Below the pieces are notes generated by a model. That model had not been told where the DNA came from. It worked only from the letters and a program-made list of their open reading frames with translations, and made no database searches. Positions 57,226-64,000 of a stretch of 64,000 nt of DNA are shown here, piece after piece (within the stretch, counting starts at the first letter, position 1; every line of letters starts with the position of its first letter). Origin of the DNA: CAIKMD01 sp035277525 (GTDB lineage: Bacteria; Pseudomonadota; Alphaproteobacteria; ATCC43930; CGMCC-115725); the NCBI GenBank assembly GCA_035277525.1, contig DATEKH010000152.1, positions 20,027 to 84,026 of the forward strand, in the 5' to 3' direction. Position numbers and translations under genes: made by a program.

Positions 57226-58566
57226 TTACGCGGCGGGAGAGCCGTCGGGCCTGACCTTTCGTCCAATGCCCGACAGCGCGTCCGAGACAGTGAGGTCATC
57301 CTCCATCTTGAAGCCCATCGCCTCTTCATAGGCTCGCCTGACATGCTCGGGCTGGCCCTGCTGAAAGACGAAGCGCCTCGCCGAGACGTTGTCGGCGACA
57401 TTGACCTGCGACATCTGCTCGCGCGTCAGCCCCTCGATGAACAGCTTGCGGCCGACGATCGGCAGTGGCACCGAGCTGTTGATCTTGGGGTCGCGGATCA
57501 CCGCCTTGGGATCCCCGCCCTTGGCGATGGTTTCGAGGTCCTCGAGGAAGCGATTGCGGATCAAGGTGATGCCGCGGTCGCTGCGGGCGAGATGCTCTTG
57601 GGTGCGGTCGGCGATGACGCCCTGCCCGATCCAGGCGGCGAAATCCTGATTCATCACGCCGCCCGTGAGCCATTCGCCGGTCTTCTCGTCGGTCACAGGC
57701 CCGATCCAGTAAGGGATCGAGTTCTGCACGTAAGGCTCGCGGTCTTTTGGCACGCGGTTGAAGAACCAGCCGACGCTCAGCGTGTTCTCGTCATCGACCG
57801 GCACGCGCCATTCGAAATGCCCGCCGGTGAAGAGGCAATTGGGCCAGAGGCAAACGCGGCCGACGCTCCAAAGCGGGTTGTTCTCGTCGGTGTCCTCGCG
57901 CACGCGCTTGTAGACGAAGCCGTAATCGAATTCGTCGAAGCCGACCTTCAGGTGCCTGGCGCCGTAGGGACCGGTCTTGCCCTTGAGGCGCACGCCGCCC
58001 CAATTGGCGTGCATCCATTCGAAATGCACCGGGTCGATCGAGTTCTCCTGGCATTGGAACCAGTTGCACGGGATCGACGAGAACACGATCTGAACGAAGC
58101 CGTTCTTCCAGTTGAAAGGCTCCCAATCGGGCAGGAGCGGCGCGGGCTTGGGGCCCATATAGGCCCAGAGCAGGCCGGCTTTCGCCTCGACCGGATAGGC
58201 CTTGATCGGCGTCTTGTCCTTGTAGCGCGAGGTGGGATCGACGGTGTCGTCGAAAGGCTGCTCGAGGCAGCGGCCCTCCTCGTTGAAGAGCCAACCATGA
58301 TAGTGGCAGCGCAGGCCGCATTCTTCGGCGAAGCCGAAGGCCATGTCGGCGCGCCGGTGCGGACAATGCCGATCGACGAGACCGTAGCGGCCGCCCAGAT
58401 CCTTATAGAGAACGAGATTCTCGCCCAGGAGCCGTACACGCTTGGTGGCTTGTTCTTCGAGCTCGGCGACCGCGGCGATCGGATACCAATAGCGGCGCAG
58501 CAAATCACCCATCGGCGTACCGGCGGCGGTTTGGGTCAGGGTTTTGTTGTTGGTTTCGGTCAGCAT
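57226..58566 (-). CDS. Rieske 2Fe-2S aromatic oxygenase alpha subunit
   Basis: 446-residue Rieske oxygenase. Cluster ligands C68-x-H70 and C87-x2-H90 (CPHRRADMAFGF, CHYHGW); mononuclear iron motif NSIDPVHFEWMHANWGG (D-x2-H-x4-H). It is longer and more divergent than the other three in the window, with a large insert around residues 215-260. ATG 58566 follows GAGGC; the frame upstream to 58707 overlaps the divergent LLM promoter. No reductase nearby. It is divergent from the LLM gene at 58706, and both may handle one aromatic compound. Confidence 0.93.
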   Translation of the reverse strand: MLTETNNKTLTQTAAGTPMGDLLRRYWYPIAAVAELEEQATKRVRLLGENLVLYKDLGGRYGLVDRHCPHRRADMAFGFAEECGLRCHYHGWLFNEEGRCLEQPFDDTVDPTSRYKDKTPIKAYPVEAKAGLLWAYMGPKPAPLLPDWEPFNWKNGFVQIVFSSIPCNWFQCQENSIDPVHFEWMHANWGGVRLKGKTGPYGARHLKVGFDEFDYGFVYKRVREDTDENNPLWSVGRVCLWPNCLFTGGHFEWRVPVDDENTLSVGWFFNRVPKDREPYVQNSIPYWIGPVTDEKTGEWLTGGVMNQDFAAWIGQGVIADRTQEHLARSDRGITLIRNRFLEDLETIAKGGDPKAVIRDPKINSSVPLPIVGRKLFIEGLTREQMSQVNVADNVSARRFVFQQGQPEHVRRAYEEAMGFKMEDDLTVSDALSGIGRKVRPDGSPAA

Positions 58567-58705
58567 GGATTGCCTCGTGACGGGGTCTTCAAGCGCAATT
58601 CGAATAGAACCATAGGCATTGCCGATAATAGCGGCTTTGAACTGGCATCCCAAATCTCCGCCGCCTAGTCTAGCATTTCTTGCTTGCAAAAAAGGAATGC
58701 CGCCC

Positions 58706-59740
58706 ATGAAGTTTGGCCTCTTCGACCACGTCGATCAAAACGACCGGCCGCTCGTCAAGCAATTCGACGAACGGCTCGAATTCGTCGCGGCGGCCGACGC
58801 GGCGGGGTTCTATTCGGTCCAGGTCGCCGAGCATCACGGCACGCCACTCAACATGGTGCCGAATCCGGGCGTCTATCTCGCCGCCGTGGCGCGCGCGACC
58901 ACGCGCATCCGCCTGGGCGCGCTCGTCTTCCTGCTGCCGCTCTATTCGCCGCTCCGGCTCATCGAAGAGATCGCGATGCTCGATCATTTGAGCCATGGCC
59001 GGCTCGAGGTGGGCGTCGGGCGCGGCGTTTCGCCCTTCGAGCTCAATTTTCACAAAGTCAATCACGAGCAATCGCGCGACATCTTTCTCGACGCCTATGA
59101 CTGCATCGTCAAAGGCCTCACTTCCGACGAGCTCAACCATTCGGGGCCGTTCTTCAGCTATTCCAAGGTGCCGATGGCGCTGAAGCCGTTGCAGAAGCCC
59201 TATCCGCCGGTGTGGTACGCGTCCTCCGCCGAGTTCGGCTCGCGCTGGGCCGGCGAGCGCGGCCTCCATTTCGGGACGCTCGGCTCGATCGAGACGGCGA
59301 AGAAGAACATCGACGCCTATAAGAACGCCTATGCCCAGCGCGGCACGCCCGCCCATGCGAAGCCCGAATTCCCGGGCGGCGTCGTGATCGGCGTCAACCG
59401 CCAATTGGTGGTGGCCGACACCGACGCCGATGCGCGCAAGATCGCCGAGCCGGCGCATGAGCAGCACCACGAAAAGATCATGTGGCTGCTGAAGCGCAAC
59501 GTCACCAGCATCAACTACACGCAGCATATCGTCGGCGGCTACGACAACGCCGTGAAGGCCGGCACGGTGATCGCAGGCACGCCTGATACGGTCAAGGCCG
59601 AGATCGAGCGGCAAGTGAAGGCGCTCGGCGTCAACCACATGAATTTCGCAATGGTCTTCGGCAATATGACGCTCGAGAACGCCTTGCGCTCGCAGCGGCT
59701 TTTCGCCAAAGAGGTGATGCCGACTCTGGCCGCGCTCTGA
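58706..59740 (+). CDS. LLM class flavin-dependent oxidoreductase (luciferase-like)
   Basis: 344-residue luciferase-like TIM barrel: MKFGLFDHVDQNDRPLVKQFDERLEFVAAADAAGFYSVQVAEHHGTPLNMVPNPGVYLAAVARATTRIRLGALVFLLPLYSPLRLIEEIAMLDHLSHGRLEVGVGRGVSPFE. The LSHGRLEVGVGRG loop is typical. It needs reduced flavin from a partner. ATG 58706 has AGGA nine bases upstream; a second ATG at 58697 is less well placed. It is followed 46 bp later by the OYE-type flavoprotein, probably in one transcript. Confidence 0.9.
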   Translation: MKFGLFDHVDQNDRPLVKQFDERLEFVAAADAAGFYSVQVAEHHGTPLNMVPNPGVYLAAVARATTRIRLGALVFLLPLYSPLRLIEEIAMLDHLSHGRLEVGVGRGVSPFELNFHKVNHEQSRDIFLDAYDCIVKGLTSDELNHSGPFFSYSKVPMALKPLQKPYPPVWYASSAEFGSRWAGERGLHFGTLGSIETAKKNIDAYKNAYAQRGTPAHAKPEFPGGVVIGVNRQLVVADTDADARKIAEPAHEQHHEKIMWLLKRNVTSINYTQHIVGGYDNAVKAGTVIAGTPDTVKAEIERQVKALGVNHMNFAMVFGNMTLENALRSQRLFAKEVMPTLAAL

Positions 59741-59786
59741 ACCGGCCGCGCCGCGGCGAAGCGCGGCCGAGCAACGGGACGGATCG

Positions 59787-61490
59787 TTGAACATTCTTTT
59801 AACGCCCGGGCGCATCGGCCCGGTCGAGCTCAAAAACCGGATCGTGATGCCGCCGATGACGACGCGCACGGCGGACGAAGAAGGCTTCGTCACCGAGGAC
59901 ACGCTCGCCTATTACATGGCGCGGGTGAGTGGCGGCACCGGTCTCATCACCGTCGAGATGGCCTCGCCCGAGAAAGCCGGCCGCCATCGCCGCCGCGAGC
60001 TGGGCATCTATGACAACCGCTTTCTGCCCGGGCTCGAGCGCCTCGTCCGCGCCATCCACGCGGGCGGCGCCAAGGCCTCGATCCAGCTCGGCCATGGCGG
60101 CGGCCATACAAGGCGCGATATTTGCGGCGAGACGCCGGTCGCGCCCTCAGCCATCCCCCATCCGGTCTACGAGATCACCTTCGAGACGATCGTTCCCGAG
60201 GCGATGACGAAGCCGCGTATCGCGGCCTGCGTCGCGGCCTTCGCCGACGCCGCCAAGCGGGCGCAGCGCGCGGGCTTCGACTGCGTCGAGATCCATGCCG
60301 CGCATGGCTATTTGATCTCGCAATTCCTGACGCCGTTCGAGAACCGGCGCAGCGATGAATATGGCGGCGTGCTCGAGAACCGCGCCCGTTTCGGACTCGA
60401 AATTCTCCGCGCTGTGAAGACGGCCGCGCCCGGCCTCGGCGTGATTTTCCGCCTCTCGGTCGAGGATTATTTCCCCGAGGGCATGCCTTGGGCCGAAGGG
60501 CGGCAGGTCGCGATCTGGGCGGCGGAAGCCGGAGCAGACGCGCTCCACATCGCGGCCGGTCATTATCGCTCGCTGCCTTCGGCGGCGCGGCAGATTCCGC
60601 CCATGGCGATGCCTGATGCCACCTTCCTGCCCTTTGCCGCCGGGGTGAAGCAGGCGGTGAACGTGCCGGTGATCGCCGTCGGGCGCCTCGGCGATCCGGC
60701 CGTGGCGGCTGCGGCGGTCGAGAGCGGCAAGGCGGATTTCATCGCGCTTGGCCGCACGCTCATCGCCGAGCCGCAATGGGTCGAGAAGCTGCGCCGCGGC
60801 GAGACGGCGCGGCGCTGCCTTGCCTGCAACACCTGCGTCGATGAGATGCGCAGCGGCGCGCGGCTCGGCTGCGTCGTCAATGGCGCGGCGGGACGCGAGC
60901 TGTTGTTTGTTGGCCGCAAGCCGCCGACAGGCGAGAAGATCGCGGTCATCGGCGCGGGGCCGGCCGGGCTCACCTATGCCTCTCTCGTTGCCGAGGGCAA
61001 TCAGGTGACCGTGTTCGAGCGCGCGGGCCAACCGGGCGGCGCGTTCCGCTATGCCGGCAAGGCGCCGCTCTTTCAGGACCACGAAGCGAATCCTCAATCC
61101 TTCGCGCGCTATATCGGGGAACTCGTGCGCGCTTGCACCGAGAAGGGCGTGATCTTCCGCCATGGCGTCGATCCCGTCCGCGCTCCCGATGTTGCGGCGC
61201 CGTTCGATCGCATCGTTATCGCCACCGGGGCGCGCTACCGTTACGGATTAGGGCCAGTCGCGATGCTCGCACTCGATCTCGGCATCGCGCGCTGGCCCGG
61301 CTTGCGGCACGTCTTCTCGCGGACCGCCTTCCGCGACTGGTTCTACTATCGCGCGCGGCGCGGCACCGCCGACGCAATCAAGGCGCTCGCAAAGCCCGGT
61401 CAAACGGTGATCGCGATCGGCGACGCCGTCGCGGCCGGCAAGAGCAAGACGGCGATCACGTCAGCTTTCGAGGCGGCGTTGCTGCCTTGA
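59787..61490 (+). CDS. Old yellow enzyme/trimethylamine dehydrogenase-type iron-sulfur flavoprotein
   Basis: 567-residue protein. An OYE barrel (residues 1-335; EIHAAHGYLISQFLTPFENRRSDEYGG with catalytic H170/H173) is joined to a 4Fe-4S segment with C344, C347, C350 and C362, then a nucleotide-binding domain beginning VIGAGPAGLTYASLVAEG (389-394). The C-x2-C-x2-C-x11-C spacing resembles trimethylamine dehydrogenase rather than 2,4-dienoyl-CoA reductase (C-x2-C-x3-C). At 567 residues it is shorter than usual for the family. The start is TTG 59787. It may reduce an enone or demethylate an amine; the substrate is unknown. Confidence 0.88.
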   Translation: MNILLTPGRIGPVELKNRIVMPPMTTRTADEEGFVTEDTLAYYMARVSGGTGLITVEMASPEKAGRHRRRELGIYDNRFLPGLERLVRAIHAGGAKASIQLGHGGGHTRRDICGETPVAPSAIPHPVYEITFETIVPEAMTKPRIAACVAAFADAAKRAQRAGFDCVEIHAAHGYLISQFLTPFENRRSDEYGGVLENRARFGLEILRAVKTAAPGLGVIFRLSVEDYFPEGMPWAEGRQVAIWAAEAGADALHIAAGHYRSLPSAARQIPPMAMPDATFLPFAAGVKQAVNVPVIAVGRLGDPAVAAAAVESGKADFIALGRTLIAEPQWVEKLRRGETARRCLACNTCVDEMRSGARLGCVVNGAAGRELLFVGRKPPTGEKIAVIGAGPAGLTYASLVAEGNQVTVFERAGQPGGAFRYAGKAPLFQDHEANPQSFARYIGELVRACTEKGVIFRHGVDPVRAPDVAAPFDRIVIATGARYRYGLGPVAMLALDLGIARWPGLRHVFSRTAFRDWFYYRARRGTADAIKALAKPGQTVIAIGDAVAAGKSKTAITSAFEAALLP

Positions 61491-61537
61491 GAGCATCTCT
61501 CGATGAGGTGAAATCGGACAAGCGTGCAGCCGAATAA

Positions 61538-61682
61538 CCCTCTCCGCCCGCTTGGCGGGGGGAGAGGGTGCGAAGCCGGCGCAAGCCGGTTGAGCGGGTG
61601 AGGTGGGTCGCGCCAAGAGCACCTCACCCTCCCAATGCTTCGCATTGGGCCCCTCCCTCTCCCCGCTTCGCGCGGAGAGGGG
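61538..61682. repeat. 145-bp dispersed hairpin repeat (opposite orientation of 46576)
   Basis: CCCTCTCCGCCCGCTTGGCG at the left end, then GCGAAGCCGGCGCAAGCCGG, GCGGGTGAGGTGGG, a short loop, CACCTCACCCTCCC, the hairpin CCCAATGCTTCGCATTGGG and GCGCGGAGAGGGG. This is nearly the reverse complement of the element at 46576. It fills the gap between convergent genes. Confidence 0.9.
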
Positions 61683-61720
61683 TAAACTTTATCTGCTTGA
61701 GATCGTCGGCCAAACACCGC

Positions 61721-62896
61721 TCAAGACGCCGGCGCCGTCACCTTCTCGTTCGCCTGCGGCACGCGCTCGCGGAAATAGGGCAGGACCTCTTCGGCGATCG
61801 CTTCCATATTCGCGCGCGTCATGTCGCGCGGCAGCGTGCCGAACTGCGTCTTCGTCAGGCTGGTGCCGAACCCGGCGAGGTCCTGGTATTCGGCGAGGCG
61901 CTCGCGCACCGTCGCGGGCGAGCCGACGATGACCACGCCCAGGCGGACGAGGTCCTCGGCGGTCTGTGGCTTGCCATGCGCCTGGACCTTGGCCGCGGCG
62001 ACGCGCTTCATCGAATCGATGCTCGAATAGCCAGGCGGCAGCAGCATCTCGATCGGCATGCTGAGGAAGCGGTTGGCGAGCGCCTCGAGATGAGGCTTCG
62101 CCTCCTTCATCGCCTTGGCGTCGGTCTCGGCGACATAGATCGAGTTCGACCAGGCGAGCTGATCGGGCGTCGCGGTGTAGCCGAGTTTTTCGGCTTCGTC
62201 GCGATAGGCCTGGAAGAAGCGTGCCACGATGGCGATGGGCGAGAGGGTCTGGCAATAGGTGTAGCGCATCTTTGCCGCCCACTGGATCGTGCTGGTCGAG
62301 CCCTGCGAGGGGATCCAGATCGGCGGATGCGGGCTCTGATAGGGGCGCGGCCAGGGATTGACATAGTTGATTTCGAAATGCCGGCCGGCGTAGCGGAAGG
62401 GGCCTGGCTCGGTCCAGGCCTTGATGATGAGCTCATGCGCCTCGTCGAACCGCGCTTGGCTGAGGGTGGGGTTGATCCCCATCGAGTGATATTCGGCGCC
62501 GATGCCGCGCACGAAACCGGCGATGAAGCGCCCATGCGTCAGATTGTCGAGGATCGCGTATTCCTCGGCGACGGCCAGCGGATTGTGCAGCAGCGGCAGG
62601 GCGCGGCCGAGGATGGCGAGCTTGGCGCGCTTCACCGAGCGCGCGAGCGCCCCGGCCAGAACGCCGGGCGTCGGCATCAGCCCATAGGCGTTCTGGTGGT
62701 GCTCGTTGAGGACGACGCCGTCGAAGCCGAGCTTGTCCGCATATTCGAGCTCGTCGAGATAGCGGTGATAGAGCTCGGCGCCTTTCCTCGCATCGTAATG
62801 ACTGTTGGAGAAGGTGACCCAGGCCGTGCCGTGCTTGCCGATCGCGTCGAGATCGGCATCGGCATAGGGCATCAAGTGGAAATTGAAGATCTTCAT
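61721..62896 (-). CDS. LLM class flavin-dependent oxidoreductase (luciferase-like)
   Basis: 391-residue luciferase-like protein: DELEYADKLGFDGVVLNEHHQNAYGLMPTPGVLAGALARSVKRAKLAILGRALPLLHNPLAVAEEYAILDNLTHGRFIAGFVRGIGAEYHSMGINPTLS. The conserved NEHHQNAYG and LTHGRFIAGFVRG loops identify the class; the nearest known activities are limonene- and alkanal-type monooxygenases. AAGGAGACC lies upstream of ATG 62896. It follows the M20 gene by 29 bp on the same strand, so they are probably co-transcribed. Confidence 0.9.
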   Translation of the reverse strand: MKIFNFHLMPYADADLDAIGKHGTAWVTFSNSHYDARKGAELYHRYLDELEYADKLGFDGVVLNEHHQNAYGLMPTPGVLAGALARSVKRAKLAILGRALPLLHNPLAVAEEYAILDNLTHGRFIAGFVRGIGAEYHSMGINPTLSQARFDEAHELIIKAWTEPGPFRYAGRHFEINYVNPWPRPYQSPHPPIWIPSQGSTSTIQWAAKMRYTYCQTLSPIAIVARFFQAYRDEAEKLGYTATPDQLAWSNSIYVAETDAKAMKEAKPHLEALANRFLSMPIEMLLPPGYSSIDSMKRVAAAKVQAHGKPQTAEDLVRLGVVIVGSPATVRERLAEYQDLAGFGTSLTKTQFGTLPRDMTRANMEAIAEEVLPYFRERVPQANEKVTAPAS

Positions 62897-62925
62897 AGGG
62901 TCTCCTTCTCCTCGAGCCCGCCGCG

Positions 62926-64000
62926 TTAGGGTTGATAGCGCGGCGTCTTATGCAGGTAGAATTTGCTCATCGCCGGGCGGTATTGCGCCATGAGCGCCTT
63001 GTTGAGATCGGTATCCGGCTTGGCGTCCGGCGGCACCAGCGAGAAATACGGCGTGGCTTTGGTTTCCTGCTCGAATTCCTCATGCGCCGCCTTCAGCACC
63101 TGCGGCTCGGTCAGGAAATCGAGGACCGCACCCGCCAGCACCTTGGCGCCGGCAACCTCGCCCTTATGCGCGATGGTGCTGGTCGGCGTCACCGCTGCGA
63201 TCCAATTGTGATAGGGGATGCCGGGGACGCTGGCCGGGAAGCCATAGACCACTGCGGGCACGACCCAGGACACATCGCCGCTATCGTTCGAGGCGAAAGA
63301 TTGCGGACGCTGTCCGTCCGTCTGAAGCTTCGTCGACAGGCCGACGACCGGCTTGCCCTCCGCCTTCTGGAAATCGCGCGCGAATTTCTCCTCTTCCTCG
63401 CTCCATTTCGGCAGGCCGACCGCCTCGATGTTCGTCTGCACCACTTGCGATAGCGCCTTGTTCGAGAGCTGAGGCCAAGCGGAAGCCTGATAGATTACTT
63501 CATGCGACGTGCCGGTCATGAGATCGGCGCCCTTGGCGATGTTGAGCAGCTTGTCGTAGGTCGCCTTGGCGCTCGGCATGTCGGCATCGCGGATGAAATA
63601 CCAAATCTTGGTGAAATCCGGGATCACGTTCGGCTGGATGCCGCCGGCCATGATCGAGCGATGAATGCGGTAGGTCGGCTTCATCTGCTGGCGCAGGAAG
63701 GCGACGCCGGCATCCATCAGCTCGAGCGCATCGAGCGCATTCTTGCCGTCCCAGGGATCGATGGCGGCATGCGAGGTCTTGCCGTGGAAGGCGAATTGCA
63801 CGCCGATCGCCGCATAGGTCTGCAGGCCCCAGCCGGTGTTGAAATTATCGCCGATATGAAGATAGATCGCCGCGTCGACATTCTTGAAATAGCCGGCGCG
63901 GACGATGAAGGGCCGGCTCGCGATCTCTTCCTCGGCCGGACCGAAATTGACCGCGATCGTGCCGGGCAGGTGATACTTCTCCATCACCTGCTTCACGGCG
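62926..64000 (-). CDS. M20-family amidohydrolase (AbgB-like), 5'-truncated by window edge
   Basis: About 358 C-terminal residues of an M20D metallopeptidase/amidohydrolase; the start lies beyond base 64000. Visible are FGPAEEEIASRPFIVRAG with a metal Glu, the dimerisation-domain start IGVQFAFHGKTSHAAIDPWDGKNALDALELM, and SNDSGDVSWVVPAVVYGFPASVPGIPYHNW with a metal His. AbgB-type enzymes cleave p-aminobenzoyl-glutamate and other N-acyl amino acids. It lies 29 bp upstream of the LLM gene on the same strand. Full specificity cannot be judged from the fragment. Confidence 0.88.
   Translation of the reverse strand, partial: AVKQVMEKYHLPGTIAVNFGPAEEEIASRPFIVRAGYFKNVDAAIYLHIGDNFNTGWGLQTYAAIGVQFAFHGKTSHAAIDPWDGKNALDALELMDAGVAFLRQQMKPTYRIHRSIMAGGIQPNVIPDFTKIWYFIRDADMPSAKATYDKLLNIAKGADLMTGTSHEVIYQASAWPQLSNKALSQVVQTNIEAVGLPKWSEEEEKFARDFQKAEGKPVVGLSTKLQTDGQRPQSFASNDSGDVSWVVPAVVYGFPASVPGIPYHNWIAAVTPTSTIAHKGEVAGAKVLAGAVLDFLTEPQVLKAAHEEFEQETKATPYFSLVPPDAKPDTDLNKALMAQYRPAMSKFYLHKTPRYQP

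Noticed and set aside
57123..57401. Longer DUF559 protein starting at 57401
   Set aside because: The extra 93 residues cross the right hairpin and part of the Rieske gene's 3' end and contain no family sequence; ATG 57122 starts directly before the conserved domain.
1..64000. CRISPR array, prophage, transposase or tRNA-associated island boundary
   Set aside because: No regularly spaced direct repeats, integrase, transposase or tRNA gene was found; the region looks like ordinary chromosome enriched in catabolic genes.

Overview
The window is high-GC, densely coding DNA from an alphaproteobacterium, probably Hyphomicrobiales or Rhodospirillales. The evidence is the gene style (patatin / acetoacetate decarboxylase / 3-hydroxybutyrate dehydrogenase trio, DinB with an N-terminal zinc ribbon) and dispersed hairpin repeats of a type common in that class; the exact genus cannot be read from it. 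I found no rRNA, tRNA, CRISPR array, phage or transposase. About 57 protein genes are supported, two of them cut by the window edges. No gap between genes exceeds 300 bases.

Most of the window is a catabolic region rich in oxygenases. It holds four Rieske oxygenase alpha subunits, three luciferase-like (LLM) flavin enzymes, two FAD aromatic hydroxylases, two molybdenum-hydroxylase large subunits, two LigB-type extradiol dioxygenases, an old-yellow-enzyme iron-sulfur flavoprotein, three glutathione transferases, three VOC proteins, two ACMSD-type amidohydrolases and several importers (TRAP, taurine/nitrate-type ABC, Liv-type ABC).

Layout. 1-3372: Rieske oxygenase divergent from an FAD monooxygenase and an MFS exporter. 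3392-12738 (minus strand): LysR regulator, fused TRAP permease, LLM monooxygenase, Mo-hydroxylase large subunit, TRAP binding protein, FAD hydroxylase. 12893-21201 (plus strand, divergent from the same LysR): LigA, ABC permease, LigB, ABC binding protein, ABC ATPase, gamma-glutamyltransferase, ACMSD-like amidohydrolase, GlcG, RidA, DUF2848, with many short gaps or start-stop overlaps. A perfect 19-bp inverted repeat with a T-N11-A core lies between the two arms. I regard this two-armed locus (3392-21201) as the most interesting system here; an N-heterocyclic or amino-aromatic acid substrate is a reasonable guess, not a demonstrated one.

21228-24002: ketone-body/PHB cluster. 24232-30018 (minus strand): MFS, Rieske, Mo-hydroxylase and cysteine hydrolase. 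30144-36348: VOC, three GST-family genes, DUF3750, class II aldolase and fumarylacetoacetate hydrolase. 36488-41815: exported methyltransferase, LigB dioxygenase, alcohol dehydrogenase, Rieske oxygenase, small secreted protein and VOC. 41876-46549: MarR / hydroxycinnamoyl-CoA hydratase-lyase / NDP-forming acyl-CoA synthetase, resembling the ferulate ferCBA arrangement, with a MarR-type palindrome inside the promoter. 46784-51800: dinB, amidohydrolase, gph, yqgE and a MetE-like methyltransferase. 51981-56698: Liv-type ABC importer. 57226-64000: Rieske, LLM, OYE-type flavoprotein, second LLM and a partial M20 amidohydrolase.

Five hairpin-rich repeat elements lie between genes. One pair (46576 and 61538) is the same ~145-bp element in opposite orientations. 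Another copy is split by a DUF559 endonuclease-like gene, suggesting a mobile repeat/nuclease unit.
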